DNA from: Parazoarcus communis
GTDB taxonomy: Bacteria; Pseudomonadota; Gammaproteobacteria; Burkholderiales; Rhodocyclaceae
Direction of reading: 5' to 3'
DNA: 64,000 bases
Assembly: GCF_003111645.1 (NCBI RefSeq)
Contig: NZ_CP022187.1
Coordinates: 62,001 to 126,000, forward strand
In this document: in pieces, positions 36,512 through 45,584 of the stretch
Layout of the letters: the number at the start of each line of letters is the position of its first letter
Numbering within the stretch: the stretch's first letter is position 1
Program-made: the position numbers and the translations under genes
Notes under the pieces: generated by a model
Database searches by the model: none
Seen by the model: only the letters and a program-made list of their open reading frames with translations
What the model was told of the DNA's origin: nothing

Positions 36512-37297
36512 TCAGGTCTGAGTCGGGACGACTGCCTTGAAGTCCCTGCCGTCAAACGACAGCCAGGTGGCATGGCTGTGCCAGTCGGACAGAACCCAGC
36601 GCACGCAGTCGCGGCCGTCTACTCGATGCAGGTGACGTGCCGGGCGGTGAGTGTGGCCGTGAATCAGGGCCGGATGTCCGTACTGGCGCAGGATGACTTC
36701 TACCGCACCGGCATTGACGTCCATGATGGTCATCGTCTTTTCCTGCTTGGCGGTTTCGCTCTGCTTGCGCAGGCTTTCGATGAAGGCCTTGCGGGCAGCG
36801 AGCGGCTGGGACAGGAAGCCGGCCTGCCACGCGGGATCGCGGACCTGCCTGCGATAGGCCTGATAGGAGAGGTCGTCAGTGCACAAGGCGTCGCCATGGC
36901 TGAGGAGGATGCGTTGCGAGCCCAGTACGAGCAGGGACGGGTCGGGCAGCAGTCGCATGCCCGTCATGCGGGCAAAGTCGTCGCCGGCCAGCAGGTCGCG
37001 GTTGCCCGTCATGTAGAAAAGCTGGACGCCGCTATCGGAGAGCGCGCGTAGCGCAGCGCACATCTGACGATTGAAGGGGGCGTCGACATCATCGTCGCCG
37101 GCCCAGTACTCGAACAGGTCGCCGAGGATGAACAGGCTGCCGGCTTCACGTGCCGGGCCGCGGAGAAAACCGAGAAAGGCTGCGACCGTCTCCGGGTGGT
37201 CCTCGGCGAGATGCAGGTCGGAAATGAACAATGCCGGAAGCGCCGCATGAAGGGCCTCCGGCATTGTGGCGCCATGCCCGCCACTGACGGCGGACAT
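36512..37297 (-). CDS. lpxH: UDP-2,3-diacylglucosamine diphosphatase
   Basis: LpxH hydrolyses UDP-2,3-diacylglucosamine to lipid X and UMP in lipid A synthesis. The metallophosphoesterase motifs are all present: FISDLHLAE, GDLFEYWAGDD, TGNRD, ILLSHGD and LIHGHTHRPARH. The 261-residue length fits the family. The start is uncertain: TTG 37318 would overlap the ppiB stop by 8 nt, ATG 37297 is used here, and ATG 37264 lies only 11 codons before SDLHL. It follows ppiB with little or no gap, an arrangement also seen in E. coli (ppiB-lpxH). Confidence 0.94.
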   Translation of the reverse strand: MSAVSGGHGATMPEALHAALPALFISDLHLAEDHPETVAAFLGFLRGPAREAGSLFILGDLFEYWAGDDDVDAPFNRQMCAALRALSDSGVQLFYMTGNRDLLAGDDFARMTGMRLLPDPSLLVLGSQRILLSHGDALCTDDLSYQAYRRQVRDPAWQAGFLSQPLAARKAFIESLRKQSETAKQEKTMTIMDVNAGAVEVILRQYGHPALIHGHTHRPARHLHRVDGRDCVRWVLSDWHSHATWLSFDGRDFKAVVPTQT

Positions 37298-37310
37298 GGC
37301 TGCGCCTGAA

Positions 37311-37805
37311 TCAGACAACTTCGGCGCGCTCGATGATCACGTCTTCCTTCGGCACGTCCTGGTGGAAGCCGCTGGAACCGGTCTTCACCGCACGGATCTT
37401 GTCGACCACGTCCATGCCATCGCTGACCTGGCCGAACACGCAGTAGCCCCAGCCCTGCAGGTCGGGCGAGCGATAGTTGAGGAAGTCGTTGTCGGAGAGG
37501 TTGATGAAGAACTGGGCCGATGCGGAGTGCGGTGCCTGGGTGCGGGCCATGGCAACGGTGCCGCGGTTGTTCTTGAGGCCGTTGTCGGCTTCGTTCTTGA
37601 TCGTGTCGCGCGTGGCCTTCTGCTTCATGCCGGGCTCGAAACCACCGCCCTGGATCATGAAGCCGTCGATGACGCGATGGAACACGGTGTTGTCGTAGTG
37701 GCCGGCTTCAACGTAGGCAAGAAAGTTCTCGACCGTGACGGGCGCCTTTTCGGCATCGAGTTCGAGGGTGATTACGCCGAAATTGGTGTGCAGTTTGACT
37801 GCCAT
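37311..37805 (-). CDS. ppiB: Cytoplasmic peptidyl-prolyl cis-trans isomerase B (cyclophilin)
   Basis: This 164-residue cyclophilin has no signal peptide, so it acts in the cytosol. The catalytic core [16 protein letters not shown] with the active-site Arg, together with [17 protein letters not shown] and [18 protein letters not shown], is intact. It is a close paralogue of the exported cyclophilin encoded just upstream (37823-38401), with 17 nt between them. lpxH follows. Confidence 0.96.
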   Translation of the reverse strand: MAVKLHTNFGVITLELDAEKAPVTVENFLAYVEAGHYDNTVFHRVIDGFMIQGGGFEPGMKQKATRDTIKNEADNGLKNNRGTVAMARTQAPHSASAQFFINLSDNDFLNYRSPDLQGWGYCVFGQVSDGMDVVDKIRAVKTGSSGFHQDVPKEDVIIERAEVV

Positions 37806-37822
37806 GCTGTTCTCCTGTGGGC

Positions 37823-38401
37823 TTATTTGCTGGGGGTCGTTGCAGCGTCGAGGACGCGCGCCGACTCGATGGTGACCGGTTCGAGCGGTACGTTCTGATG
37901 CATGCCGGCGTTGCCCGTTTTTACCTTGGCGATCTTCTCGACCACATCCATGCCGCGGACAACCTTGCCGAATACCGCATAGCCCCAGCCGTCGCGTGAC
38001 GGATAGTCGAGAAAGGTGTTGGGCACGAGGTTGATGAAGAACTGTGCCGAGGCCGAATGCGGGTCAGCCGTGCGTGCCATGGCCAGCGTGCCGGGCAGGT
38101 TCTTGAGGCCATTCTTCGCCTCGTTCTCGATCGGGGCACGAGTCGGCTTCTGCGTCATCTTTGCGTCGAAACCGCCGCCCTGGACCATGAAGCCATCGAT
38201 GACGCGGTGGAACACGGTGTTATCGTAGTGGCCGTCCTTGACGTACTGGACGAAGTTCGCGGACGACTTTGGTGCCTTCTCGGCATTGAGTTCGACCACG
38301 ATGTCGCCGTGGTTCGTCTTGAGCTCAACCATGGGGTTGGCTGCGAAAGCCTGAATGCTGCAGCTGATGAAAGCGATCAGTGCAAGAGCCTGCTTCTTCA
38401 T
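37823..38401 (-). CDS. ppiA: Periplasmic peptidyl-prolyl cis-trans isomerase A (cyclophilin)
   Basis: This 192-residue cyclophilin starts with a signal peptide ([19 protein letters not shown]) cut about residue 20, so it folds proteins in the periplasm. The active-site block [16 protein letters not shown] and [17 protein letters not shown] closely match ppiB downstream, indicating tandem duplication followed by different targeting. ATG 38401 has a GGAG site upstream; an upstream in-frame extension would mask the signal peptide. It is first in the ppiA-ppiB-lpxH run. Confidence 0.95.
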   Translation of the reverse strand: MKKQALALIAFISCSIQAFAANPMVELKTNHGDIVVELNAEKAPKSSANFVQYVKDGHYDNTVFHRVIDGFMVQGGGFDAKMTQKPTRAPIENEAKNGLKNLPGTLAMARTADPHSASAQFFINLVPNTFLDYPSRDGWGYAVFGKVVRGMDVVEKIAKVKTGNAGMHQNVPLEPVTIESARVLDAATTPSK

Positions 38402-38508
38402 GCGGTCTCCGGGAGATGGGTAACGGCAGGGTTGCCGGATGAGGTGCGAGCAGTCCCTCCTGGCGCCAAGGCGCATGGAGGGTCGGCAAAAGTTCGCAAT
38501 TATGCGCC

Positions 38509-38649
38509 GTGCTATACTTTTGGCGGGTGATCCGGGCTGCTAACCAGCCCCGGATTCTACCAACAAGCGGCAAGCACTCATAGTTTCCTGTGTCGCGACG
38601 CTGACAGCGGTAACACAACGGAGCGGGTCCGGTCGGAGCCCGCTTTTTT
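38509..38649 (+). ncRNA. Possible short RNA or leader upstream of cysS
   Basis: The 313-nt gap between ppiA and cysS holds an extended -10 element TGCTATACT (38510-38518). It is followed by a bulged 10-bp hairpin (38530-38555) and a terminator with the stem AGCGGGTCC (38622-38630) pairing to GGAGCCCGCT (38635-38644, one bulge) and six T residues. A transcript from about 38525 to 38649 would be about 125 nt. It carries no clear open frame. It could be an independent small RNA or an attenuated cysS leader. No good -35 was found. Confidence 0.45.
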
Positions 38650-38714
38650 GCTGCCGCGACTGACGAATCACACTGTTTCGCGGCTGTCGCCGCGAGCGCT
38701 TTTCGGTTATCTGC

Positions 38715-40097
38715 ATGCTCACCATCTACAACTCGCTCACCCGCAAGAAGGAACACTTTCAACCCATCGATGCCGGCAAGGTCCGCATGTATGTCTGCGG
38801 CATGACGGTGTACGACTACTGTCACCTCGGCCACGCACGGGTGATGGTGGTCTTCGACATGGTGACGCGCTGGTTGCGCGCGAGCGGGCTTGATGTGACC
38901 TATGTGCGCAACATCACCGATATCGACGACAAGATCATCCGGCGGGCGCAGGAAAACGGCGAAAGCATCCGTGCGCTGACCGATCGCTTCATTGCGGCGA
39001 TGCATGAGGATGCGGACGCCCTCGGTGTGTTGCGCCCTGACCACGAGCCGCGGGCAATGGATTACGTAGCCGGCATGCAGAGCCTGATCAGCCGCCTCGA
39101 GGCCAAAGGGCTGGCCTATGTCGCTGCCAACCGTGACGTGTGCTTTGCAGTGCGCAAGTTCGACGGTTACGGCAAGCTGTCGGGCAAGTCGATCGACGAA
39201 CTGCGGGCCGGCGAGCGTGTTGATGTGGTCGGCGACAAGAACGATCCGCTCGATTTCGTGCTGTGGAAGCATGCCAAGGCGGAAGAGCCGGAAGAGGCGA
39301 AGTGGGCCTCGCCCTGGGGAAGTGGTCGTCCGGGCTGGCACATCGAGTGCTCGGCGATGAGTGCCGATCTGCTCGGCGAGCAATTCGACATTCACGGTGG
39401 CGGGCAGGATCTCCAGTTTCCGCATCACGAGAACGAGATTGCGCAGTCGGAAGGTGCGCATGGTCACGCTTTCGTCAACTACTGGATGCACAACGGTTTT
39501 GTACGGGTCGACGACGAAAAGATGTCGAAATCCCTGGGCAATTTCTTCACCATCCGTGAGGTGCTGAAGCAGTACGATCCCGAGGTCGTGCGCTTCTTCA
39601 TCCTGCGTGCCCATTACCGCAGTCCGCTGAACTACTCGGATGCCCATCTCGACGATGCGCGTCAGGCGCTGACGCGGCTGTATACGGCGCTCAAGGCCGT
39701 GCCGGTCACGGACGCCGAGCCTGACTGGAGCACGCCATGGGCGCAGCGTTTCCAGGCTGCGATGGACGACGATTTCAACACCGCCGAAGCGCTTGCCGTG
39801 CTGTTCGAGCTTGCCAACGAGGTCAATCGTGGCGCAGCCCCAGCGCTTGCGCAGCAGTTGCGCGCGCTGGGCAAGGTGCTCGGTTTGCTCGAACGCGACG
39901 CAACAGCCTTCCTGCAGGGCGGGGTGCAGACGGAAGGTGGGCTGGACGTCGCCGAGATCGAGCGCATGATCGAAGCCCGGGTCAGCGCGAAGAAGGGTCG
40001 CGATTTTGCCGAAGCCGACCGCCTTCGTGCGGCCTTGCTCGAAGCCGGGATCGTGCTCGAGGACAGCGCTCAGGGCACGACCTGGCGTCGCGCCTGA
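38715..40097 (+). CDS. cysS: Cysteinyl-tRNA synthetase
   Basis: CysS charges tRNA-Cys. The 460-residue class I synthetase starts [17 protein letters not shown]. It has the zinc ligand Cys28 in [11 protein letters not shown], the HIGH-type motif HLGH at 37-40, and the KMSKS motif at 269-273. WHIECSAMS and [11 protein letters not shown] add further zinc ligands. The ATG 38715 has no strong ribosome-binding site. It lies 65 nt after a terminator-like hairpin that may control it. Confidence 0.97.
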   Translation: MLTIYNSLTRKKEHFQPIDAGKVRMYVCGMTVYDYCHLGHARVMVVFDMVTRWLRASGLDVTYVRNITDIDDKIIRRAQENGESIRALTDRFIAAMHEDADALGVLRPDHEPRAMDYVAGMQSLISRLEAKGLAYVAANRDVCFAVRKFDGYGKLSGKSIDELRAGERVDVVGDKNDPLDFVLWKHAKAEEPEEAKWASPWGSGRPGWHIECSAMSADLLGEQFDIHGGGQDLQFPHHENEIAQSEGAHGHAFVNYWMHNGFVRVDDEKMSKSLGNFFTIREVLKQYDPEVVRFFILRAHYRSPLNYSDAHLDDARQALTRLYTALKAVPVTDAEPDWSTPWAQRFQAAMDDDFNTAEALAVLFELANEVNRGAAPALAQQLRALGKVLGLLERDATAFLQGGVQTEGGLDVAEIERMIEARVSAKKGRDFAEADRLRAALLEAGIVLEDSAQGTTWRRA

Positions 40098-40119
40098 ATC
40101 CTCGCCCGCAACAGGCACG

Positions 40120-40157
40120 AAAAAGGGGCTGCACCTGTCAGGGTGCAGCCCCTTTTT
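40120..40157. terminator. Bidirectional terminator between cysS and binding-protein gene
   Basis: A perfect 16-bp stem (40120-40135 with 40142-40157) and a 6-nt loop have A-run and T-run flanks that make an intrinsic terminator on both strands. It separates two converging genes. Confidence 0.92.
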
Positions 40158-40173
40158 CTGGCCATCGCCGCGC

Positions 40174-41313
40174 TCAGTTTCCGAAGCTGCCTTTGCCGAT
40201 CACCGTCAGGTCAACGAAGTTCAGCCCGCTCCTGTTGCGCGCGGAAAACGCCAGACGCAGGCCGCCGGCATCCCAGTCACCGAGGCTCTCCAGCGCACTG
40301 ATCAGGCGCTCACGGTTGAGCTCGCGGCCTGCACGGCGGAGACCTTCGCTGAAGCTGCGTGCGGCAAGATAGCCTTCGAGGGCGGTGTAGGAGTAGCTTT
40401 GTCCCGCCTTGTCGGCCGCCTGCCGGTATTCGCGCACCATCGGATAGTCGATGCGAAAGGGCGAGGGCATGACCTGGGCGATCACCATGCCGCGCGCCTT
40501 GTCCCCGAGCTCGCGGATCAACTGGCGGCTGCTGATCACGGAAAGGCCGAAAAGCATCGGACGGTAATCGGTTTCGAGAAGCGCCCGCATGAAGGCCGGG
40601 GAGCTGTTGCCCGCGGTCACCAGAATGACCGCCGCGGTGTTGCCGGCAACGACCGTGCCAACTGCTTCGGCCGCGTTGCTGCCGTCGGATGCGATCGGTG
40701 CAACGACCGGTGCGGGCAGGCCACGACGGGTAAGGGCTGCAGTTGCGGCCTCGAGCCCGGCCTGTCCAAAGGGGTCGGCATGGTGCACCACTGCGATCGA
40801 TTTCACCCCGATGTTTGCCAGATGGTCGACCATCTTTTCGATCTCCTGCGAATACGAGGCGCGCAGGTGAAAGACGAGCGGGTTGCCAGGGCTGCGGACC
40901 GCATCGGCCCCTGTGTAGGGGGCGAAAAAGGGCACCTTGGCAGCGGTGGCAACCGGAATGGCCTTCAGGCTGGGGCCGGTGCCAAAGCACGCGAACAGTG
41001 CCAGCACCTGATCCTTTTCGATCAGCTTGCGGACATTTGCTGCCGCGCGATCCGGGTTGTAGGCATCGTCTTCGGTGATGAGCTCGATCCTGCGACCATT
41101 CACGCCACCGCGGGCATTGAGCTGGTCGAAGTGAAGCATCGCACCGGAAAGATATTCCTTGTTGAGTTCGGCCAGCGGCCCGGTGAGGGCGCCGGAGTGC
41201 CCAAGCGTGATGCTGTCGTTGTCGACGCCCTGCTGGGCGTGCGCAGCACCGACCGGAAGCAGTGGCGCAAGGGCCACGAGCACCGCAGTCAGTAGCGGAC
41301 GTATTACTTTCAT
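40174..41313 (-). CDS. ABC transporter substrate-binding protein, branched-chain amino acid type
   Basis: This 379-residue periplasmic binding protein of the Leu/Ile/Val type (Peripla_BP_6) has a signal peptide ending GAAHA-QQ near residue 26. The mature start SITLGHSGALTGPLAELNKE and the NGRRIELITEDDAYNPDRAAANVRKL region, broken here by family-specific residues, are characteristic. GGAGA lies 5 nt before ATG 41313. No permease or ATPase genes are adjacent, so it must work with a transporter encoded elsewhere or act as a sensor. The ligand is not predictable; in this family it ranges from amino acids to aromatic acids and urea. Confidence 0.88.
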   Translation of the reverse strand: MKVIRPLLTAVLVALAPLLPVGAAHAQQGVDNDSITLGHSGALTGPLAELNKEYLSGAMLHFDQLNARGGVNGRRIELITEDDAYNPDRAAANVRKLIEKDQVLALFACFGTGPSLKAIPVATAAKVPFFAPYTGADAVRSPGNPLVFHLRASYSQEIEKMVDHLANIGVKSIAVVHHADPFGQAGLEAATAALTRRGLPAPVVAPIASDGSNAAEAVGTVVAGNTAAVILVTAGNSSPAFMRALLETDYRPMLFGLSVISSRQLIRELGDKARGMVIAQVMPSPFRIDYPMVREYRQAADKAGQSYSYTALEGYLAARSFSEGLRRAGRELNRERLISALESLGDWDAGGLRLAFSARNRSGLNFVDLTVIGKGSFGN

Positions 41314-41379
41314 AGTGTCTCCATCAAGGTCTCTTCGCGGACCCGTTCATCATATCCTGCAGCGTCCAGTTTGTGGACG

Positions 41380-41433
41380 AAAAACGCCGACGCAGGCGCG
41401 AAGCCTTGATGGGCTGTCGCGCGTGCGTCGGCG
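41380..41433 (-). terminator. Terminator after dnaJ
   Basis: CGCCGACGCA (41385-41394) pairs perfectly with TGCGTCGGCG (41424-41433), with additional inner pairing (GCGCGA with TCGCGC, AGCC with GGCT). On the minus strand it is followed by five T residues. It starts about 20 nt after the dnaJ stop. Confidence 0.85.
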
Positions 41434-41455
41434 AAGATCGTGCCGCAGTCGTCGG

Positions 41456-42577
<1,122 letters not shown>

Positions 42578-42711
42578 GATGTTTCGCTCAGGCTTTTTGG
42601 GGGCTCGGCAATGCAGCGTGGCTGTTTGCACCGGCCTTGTGGGGCCGGGGCCTGCCATGCACGTCGTGCTTGCTCATCGCTGCTGTCCGAGAAGTCCCTA
42701 TTTCGTGCAAA

Positions 42712-42753
42712 GGCCGAGCCGGCCGGAGCGGGTGCTCCGGCGGGGGCTCGGCC
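42712..42753 (-). other. Large hairpin between dnaK and dnaJ
   Basis: GGCCGAGCC (42712-42720) pairs with GGCTCGGCC at the other end, and inside it GCCGGAGC pairs with GCTCCGGC around a 4-nt loop. The two stems stack with small bulges. It begins about 26 nt after the dnaK stop. On the minus strand only TTT follows, so it may be a partial terminator or an mRNA processing/stability element that sets the dnaK:dnaJ ratio. Confidence 0.6.
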
Positions 42754-42779
42754 GTTAAGTCTGCCGTCGGGCGAGACGC

Positions 42780-44708
42780 TTACTTCTTGTCCTTCACTTC
42801 GGTGAACTCGGCATCGACGACGTCAGCGTCATCGGCCTTGTTGCTGCCACCTGCCGAGCCCGCAGGCTGCTCACCCGCTTCAGCGCCACCCTGCTGACCG
42901 TACATGGCTTCGCCGAGCTTCTGGCTGGCCATGGCAAGGGCCTGGGTCTTGGCTTCGATGCTGTCCTTGTCGCCGCTCTGGATGGCTTCTTCGGCTTCCT
43001 TGATCGCAGCTTCGATCTTGGCCTTGTCCTCTTCGCCGACCTTGTCGCCGTGCTCGCCCAGTGCCTTCCGGGTCGTGTGGATCAGGGTGTCGCACTGGTT
43101 GCGTGCGTCGACCAGTTCGCGCGCCTTCTTGTCTTCGTCGGCGTGCGATGCAGCGTCCTGGACCATGCGCTCGACTTCAGCGTCGGACAGACCGGAGTTG
43201 GCCTGGATCTTGATCTTGTTTTCCTTGCCGGTGGCCTTGTCCTTGGCCGATACGTGCAGGATGCCGTTGGCGTCGATGTCGAAGGTGACCTCAATCTGCG
43301 GCATGCCGCGCGGTGCCGGCGGAATGTCGGACAGGTTGAACTGGCCCAGGCTCTTGTTGCCGGCAGCCATTTCGCGCTCGCCCTGCAGCACGTGGATGGT
43401 CACGGCGCTCTGGTTGTCGTCAGCGGTGGAGAACACCTGGCTCGCCTTGGTCGGGATCGTGGTGTTCTTCTGGATGAGCTTGGTCATCACGCCACCCATG
43501 GTCTCGATGCCGAGCGACAGCGGGGTCACGTCGAGCAGCAGCACGTCCTTGACTTCACCTTGCAGCACGCCGCCCTGGATGGAGGCGCCAACTGCAACGG
43601 CTTCGTCCGGGTTCACGTCCTTGCGCGGTTCCTTGCCGAAGAATTCCTTAACCTTTTCCTGCACCTTGGGCATGCGGGTCTGACCGCCGACCAGGATGAC
43701 GTCATCGATGTCGGACACCTTGAGGCCGGCATCCTTCAGCGCAACGCGGCAGGGCTCGATCGAGCGCGTGATCAGCTCTTCGACCAGGGATTCGAACTTG
43801 GCGCGGGTGATCTTGACTGCAAGGTGCTTCGGGCCGGAGGCGTCTGCGGTGATGTAGGGCAGGTTCACTTCGGTCTGGCTGCCCGACGACAGTTCGATCT
43901 TGGCCTTTTCGGCAGCTTCCTTCAGGCGCTGAAGGGCGAGCACGTCGTTCTTGAGATCGACGCCCTGTTCCTTTTTGAACTCGGTGACGATGTAGTCGAT
44001 GATGCGCTGGTCGAAGTCTTCGCCGCCCAGGAAAGTGTCGCCGTTGGTAGCCAGCACTTCGAACTGGTGCTCGCCGTCGATGTCGGCGATCTCGATGATC
44101 GAGATGTCGAAGGTGCCGCCGCCGAGGTCATACACGGCGATCTTGGAGTCGCCCGGCTTCTTGTCCATGCCGAAGGCGAGGGCAGCTGCGGTCGGCTCGT
44201 TGATGATGCGCTTCACTTCCAGACCGGCGATCTTGCCTGCGTCCTTGGTGGCCTGACGCTGGCTGTCGTTGAAGTAGGCCGGCACGGTGATGACCGCTTC
44301 GGTGACTTCTTCGCCGAGATAGTCTTCGGCGGTCTTCTTCATCTTGCGCAGCACTTCGGCAGAAACCTGCGGCGGGGCAATCTTCTTGCCGCGCACTTCA
44401 ACCCAGGCGTCGCCGTTGTCGGCCTTCGCGATCGTGTAGGGCATCATGGCGATGTCCTTCTGCACTTCCTTCTCTTCGAAGCGGCGGCCGATCAGGCGCT
44501 TGATGGCGAACAGGGTGTTCTTGGCGTTGGTAACGGCCTGGCGCTTGGCCGGCGCACCGCACAGAATCTCGCCGTCTTCCGCGTAGGCGACGACGGACGG
44601 GGTGGTGCGGCCGCCTTCGGAGTTTTCGATGACCTTGGGCTTGCCGCCTTCCATGACGGAGACGCAGCTGTTGGTCGTGCCGAGGTCGATGCCGATGATC
44701 TTGCCCAT
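42780..44708 (-). CDS. dnaK: Chaperone DnaK (Hsp70)
   Basis: DnaK is the main Hsp70 ATPase chaperone. The 642-residue protein begins [20 protein letters not shown], with the phosphate-1 motif. It has [16 protein letters not shown] (phosphate 2) and [13 protein letters not shown] (adenosine), the substrate-binding domain with [20 protein letters not shown], and the usual flexible tail ending [13 protein letters not shown] near-consensus sigma-32 promoter lies 67-92 nt upstream, and grpE is encoded just before it. Confidence 0.99.
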   Translation of the reverse strand: MGKIIGIDLGTTNSCVSVMEGGKPKVIENSEGGRTTPSVVAYAEDGEILCGAPAKRQAVTNAKNTLFAIKRLIGRRFEEKEVQKDIAMMPYTIAKADNGDAWVEVRGKKIAPPQVSAEVLRKMKKTAEDYLGEEVTEAVITVPAYFNDSQRQATKDAGKIAGLEVKRIINEPTAAALAFGMDKKPGDSKIAVYDLGGGTFDISIIEIADIDGEHQFEVLATNGDTFLGGEDFDQRIIDYIVTEFKKEQGVDLKNDVLALQRLKEAAEKAKIELSSGSQTEVNLPYITADASGPKHLAVKITRAKFESLVEELITRSIEPCRVALKDAGLKVSDIDDVILVGGQTRMPKVQEKVKEFFGKEPRKDVNPDEAVAVGASIQGGVLQGEVKDVLLLDVTPLSLGIETMGGVMTKLIQKNTTIPTKASQVFSTADDNQSAVTIHVLQGEREMAAGNKSLGQFNLSDIPPAPRGMPQIEVTFDIDANGILHVSAKDKATGKENKIKIQANSGLSDAEVERMVQDAASHADEDKKARELVDARNQCDTLIHTTRKALGEHGDKVGEEDKAKIEAAIKEAEEAIQSGDKDSIEAKTQALAMASQKLGEAMYGQQGGAEAGEQPAGSAGGSNKADDADVVDAEFTEVKDKK

Positions 44709-44774
44709 GATTGTGTCCTTTAGTTCCTGAATTTGTATGAGAGCCGTGCTTGCCGGCTCAGCCTTGATTCGAAT

Positions 44775-44800
44775 ATGGGGCGGGGTGGCCGTGTTTCAAG
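44775..44800 (-). promoter_or_regulatory. Sigma-32 (heat-shock) promoter of dnaK
   Basis: On the minus strand the -35 element CTTGAA (44795-44800) and the -10 element CCCCAT (44775-44780, followed by AT) are separated by 14 nt, an almost perfect RpoH promoter. It lies between grpE and dnaK and would start transcription about 60 nt before the dnaK ATG. Confidence 0.88.
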
Positions 44801-44816
44801 CCACCGGTGCGCCGAA

Positions 44817-45389
44817 TTACGCTGATTTTGCCTTCGACACCATCACCATGGCGGGACGGATCACGCGGTCGTTCAGCAGGTAACCCTTCTGCAGTACGTT
44901 GATCACCGTGTTCGGCTCGGCGTCCGACTCGAGTGCGCCGATGGCCTGGTGCTTGTTGGGGTCGAACTTCTGGCCGGCCGGATTCTCTTCGGTGAGGCTG
45001 GCGCCCTCGAATGCGGAGACCAGTTGCTTGAGCGTCAGCTCGACACCTTCGCGCAGCTTTTCCAGGGTCTGGTTCTCGGTGCCGAGTGCGGCTTCGAGGC
45101 TGTCCTTGACCGGCAGCATCGCCGTGGCGAACTTCTCGGCTGCAAACTTGGAGGCCTTGGCGATGTCGTCCTGCGCGCGGCGGCGAACGTTCTCGGTTTC
45201 AGCCTTGGCGCGCAGCCAGGCGTCGTGGTGCTCGGAGGCCTTGAGTTCGGCTTCGCGCAGGCTCTGTTCGAGGCTGGGCATCACGTCCGGTGCTGCATGC
45301 TCGCCGGTCGGGTTTTCCGTCGTGGCGTCCGCGGCGGGCGCCTGTTCGAGTTCCGCTGCGTTTTCCGGCGTAGGCTTCTGTTCCTGCAT
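44817..45389 (-). CDS. grpE: Nucleotide exchange factor GrpE
   Basis: GrpE releases ADP from DnaK. The 190-residue protein has an acidic, disordered N-terminus (to about residue 45), a long coiled-coil helix (about 50-110: [20 protein letters not shown] and onward), and the C-terminal beta domain containing [20 protein letters not shown] and [18 protein letters not shown], the family signature. A GGGAG site precedes ATG 45389. Its own sigma-32 promoter lies 38-63 nt upstream. Confidence 0.97.
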   Translation of the reverse strand: MQEQKPTPENAAELEQAPAADATTENPTGEHAAPDVMPSLEQSLREAELKASEHHDAWLRAKAETENVRRRAQDDIAKASKFAAEKFATAMLPVKDSLEAALGTENQTLEKLREGVELTLKQLVSAFEGASLTEENPAGQKFDPNKHQAIGALESDAEPNTVINVLQKGYLLNDRVIRPAMVMVSKAKSA

Positions 45390-45426
45390 GGATGGTCGCT
45401 CCCTGTGTTCATCAATCGCCCAACAG

Positions 45427-45452
45427 CTTGGGGCGCGTGCAGGGATTTCAAG
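45427..45452 (-). promoter_or_regulatory. Sigma-32 (heat-shock) promoter of grpE
   Basis: On the minus strand CTTGAA (45447-45452) is followed after 13 nt by CCCCAAG (45427-45433), a good match to the RpoH consensus. It lies in the divergent region shared with gyrA. Confidence 0.8.
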
Positions 45453-45535
45453 TGCGGGGCGAAGATTTTTTTACGCGCGAGATGACGTGCTGCTGCAATC
45501 GTCTACTGTCGTCAAGGTAGTGAAGCCCTTGCGCA

Positions 45536-45544
45536 TGCTAAAAT
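45536..45544 (+). promoter_or_regulatory. Possible extended -10 promoter of gyrA
   Basis: TGCTAAAAT (45536-45544) fits an extended -10 element 40 nt before the gyrA start. No good -35 lies 16-18 nt upstream, which is tolerable for this promoter class. Confidence 0.45.
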
Positions 45545-45584
45545 TGCACGCTTTTGGTTCAAGCGGGTTTTACCGCCTCAGAGC

